Positions 5,862-5,961 of a stretch of 5,961 nt of DNA are shown one piece after another. Origin of the DNA: Acetobacteraceae bacterium. Its GTDB lineage: Bacteria; Pseudomonadota; Alphaproteobacteria; Acetobacterales; Acetobacteraceae. The position numbers and the translations under genes were made by a program. The stretch spans positions 1 to 5,961 of the forward strand of contig JASHVB010000263.1 in assembly GCA_030039695.1 (NCBI GenBank), given 5' to 3'. Position 1 is the first letter of the stretch; every line of letters begins with the position of its first letter. The notes below the pieces were generated by a model, which saw only the letters and a program-made list of their open reading frames with translations, searched no databases and was not told the DNA's origin.

Positions 5862-5961
5862 AACGAGCATTAGACAAAACGCTAGGCGCCGACCTCAGTC
5901 CGATTCGCATTGACCGCTCATTTCGAATCCAGCCGGCCCGGACCGGATGCTGAAAAGAATC

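Noticed and set aside
5866..5874. GAGCATTAG resembling a CIRCE right half-site
   Set aside because: Only 5 of 9 positions match GAGTGCTAA, and no left half-site lies nine bases away.
5905..5940. TTTCGAATCC resembling a tRNA T-loop
   Set aside because: The flanking five-base arms are not complementary on either strand, and no anticodon or acceptor stem could be placed.
5947..5961. ATG at the right edge that could open a divergent gene (MLKRI)
   Set aside because: Only five codons are visible and there is no Shine-Dalgarno before it; it cannot be supported.

Overview
The window is high-GC bacterial DNA carrying four recognisable protein genes. The protein types point to an alphaproteobacterium, and the character of the malic enzyme and of the small uracil-DNA-glycosylase-like protein suggests Rhodospirillales, perhaps Acetobacteraceae. 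That placement is inferred from remembered protein similarity, not from a search.

Layout, left to right. Positions 1-920 (+) hold the 3' end of a MaeB-type malic enzyme, namely its C-terminal phosphotransacetylase-like regulatory domain. Positions 921-1996 contain no gene I can support: about 1.08 kb that opens with a dense cluster of inverted repeats (936-1018), may include a frameshifted gene relic (about 1181-1440), dips in GC around 1621-1740, and carries a perfect 7-bp-arm hairpin at 1900-1919. Positions 1997-3649 (+) encode an AidB-like acyl-CoA dehydrogenase-family flavoprotein. Four bases later, 3654-4394 (+) encodes a uracil-DNA-glycosylase-superfamily protein with four cysteines spaced as in iron-sulfur UDGs. 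A 277-bp convergent spacer (4395-4671) holds several GC-rich hairpins. Positions 4672-5778 (-) encode the heat-shock repressor HrcA, with a fair RBS and a possible sigma-70-type promoter. The last 183 bases hold the upstream side of hrcA and no certain gene.

Functionally, the central two genes look like one transcription unit: a flavoprotein of the family that includes the alkylation-response protein AidB, followed by a probable iron-sulfur uracil-DNA glycosylase, so a small DNA-damage-related pair is a reasonable inference. The flanking genes, a carbon-metabolism malic enzyme and a chaperone-gene repressor, are housekeeping. HrcA is not followed by grpE and has no visible CIRCE operator in front of it within this window. 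I see no CRISPR array, tRNA, rRNA or intact mobile element, and no convincing undescribed multi-gene system. The most unusual items are the repeat-rich gene-poor stretch after maeB and the AidB-like/UDG pair.
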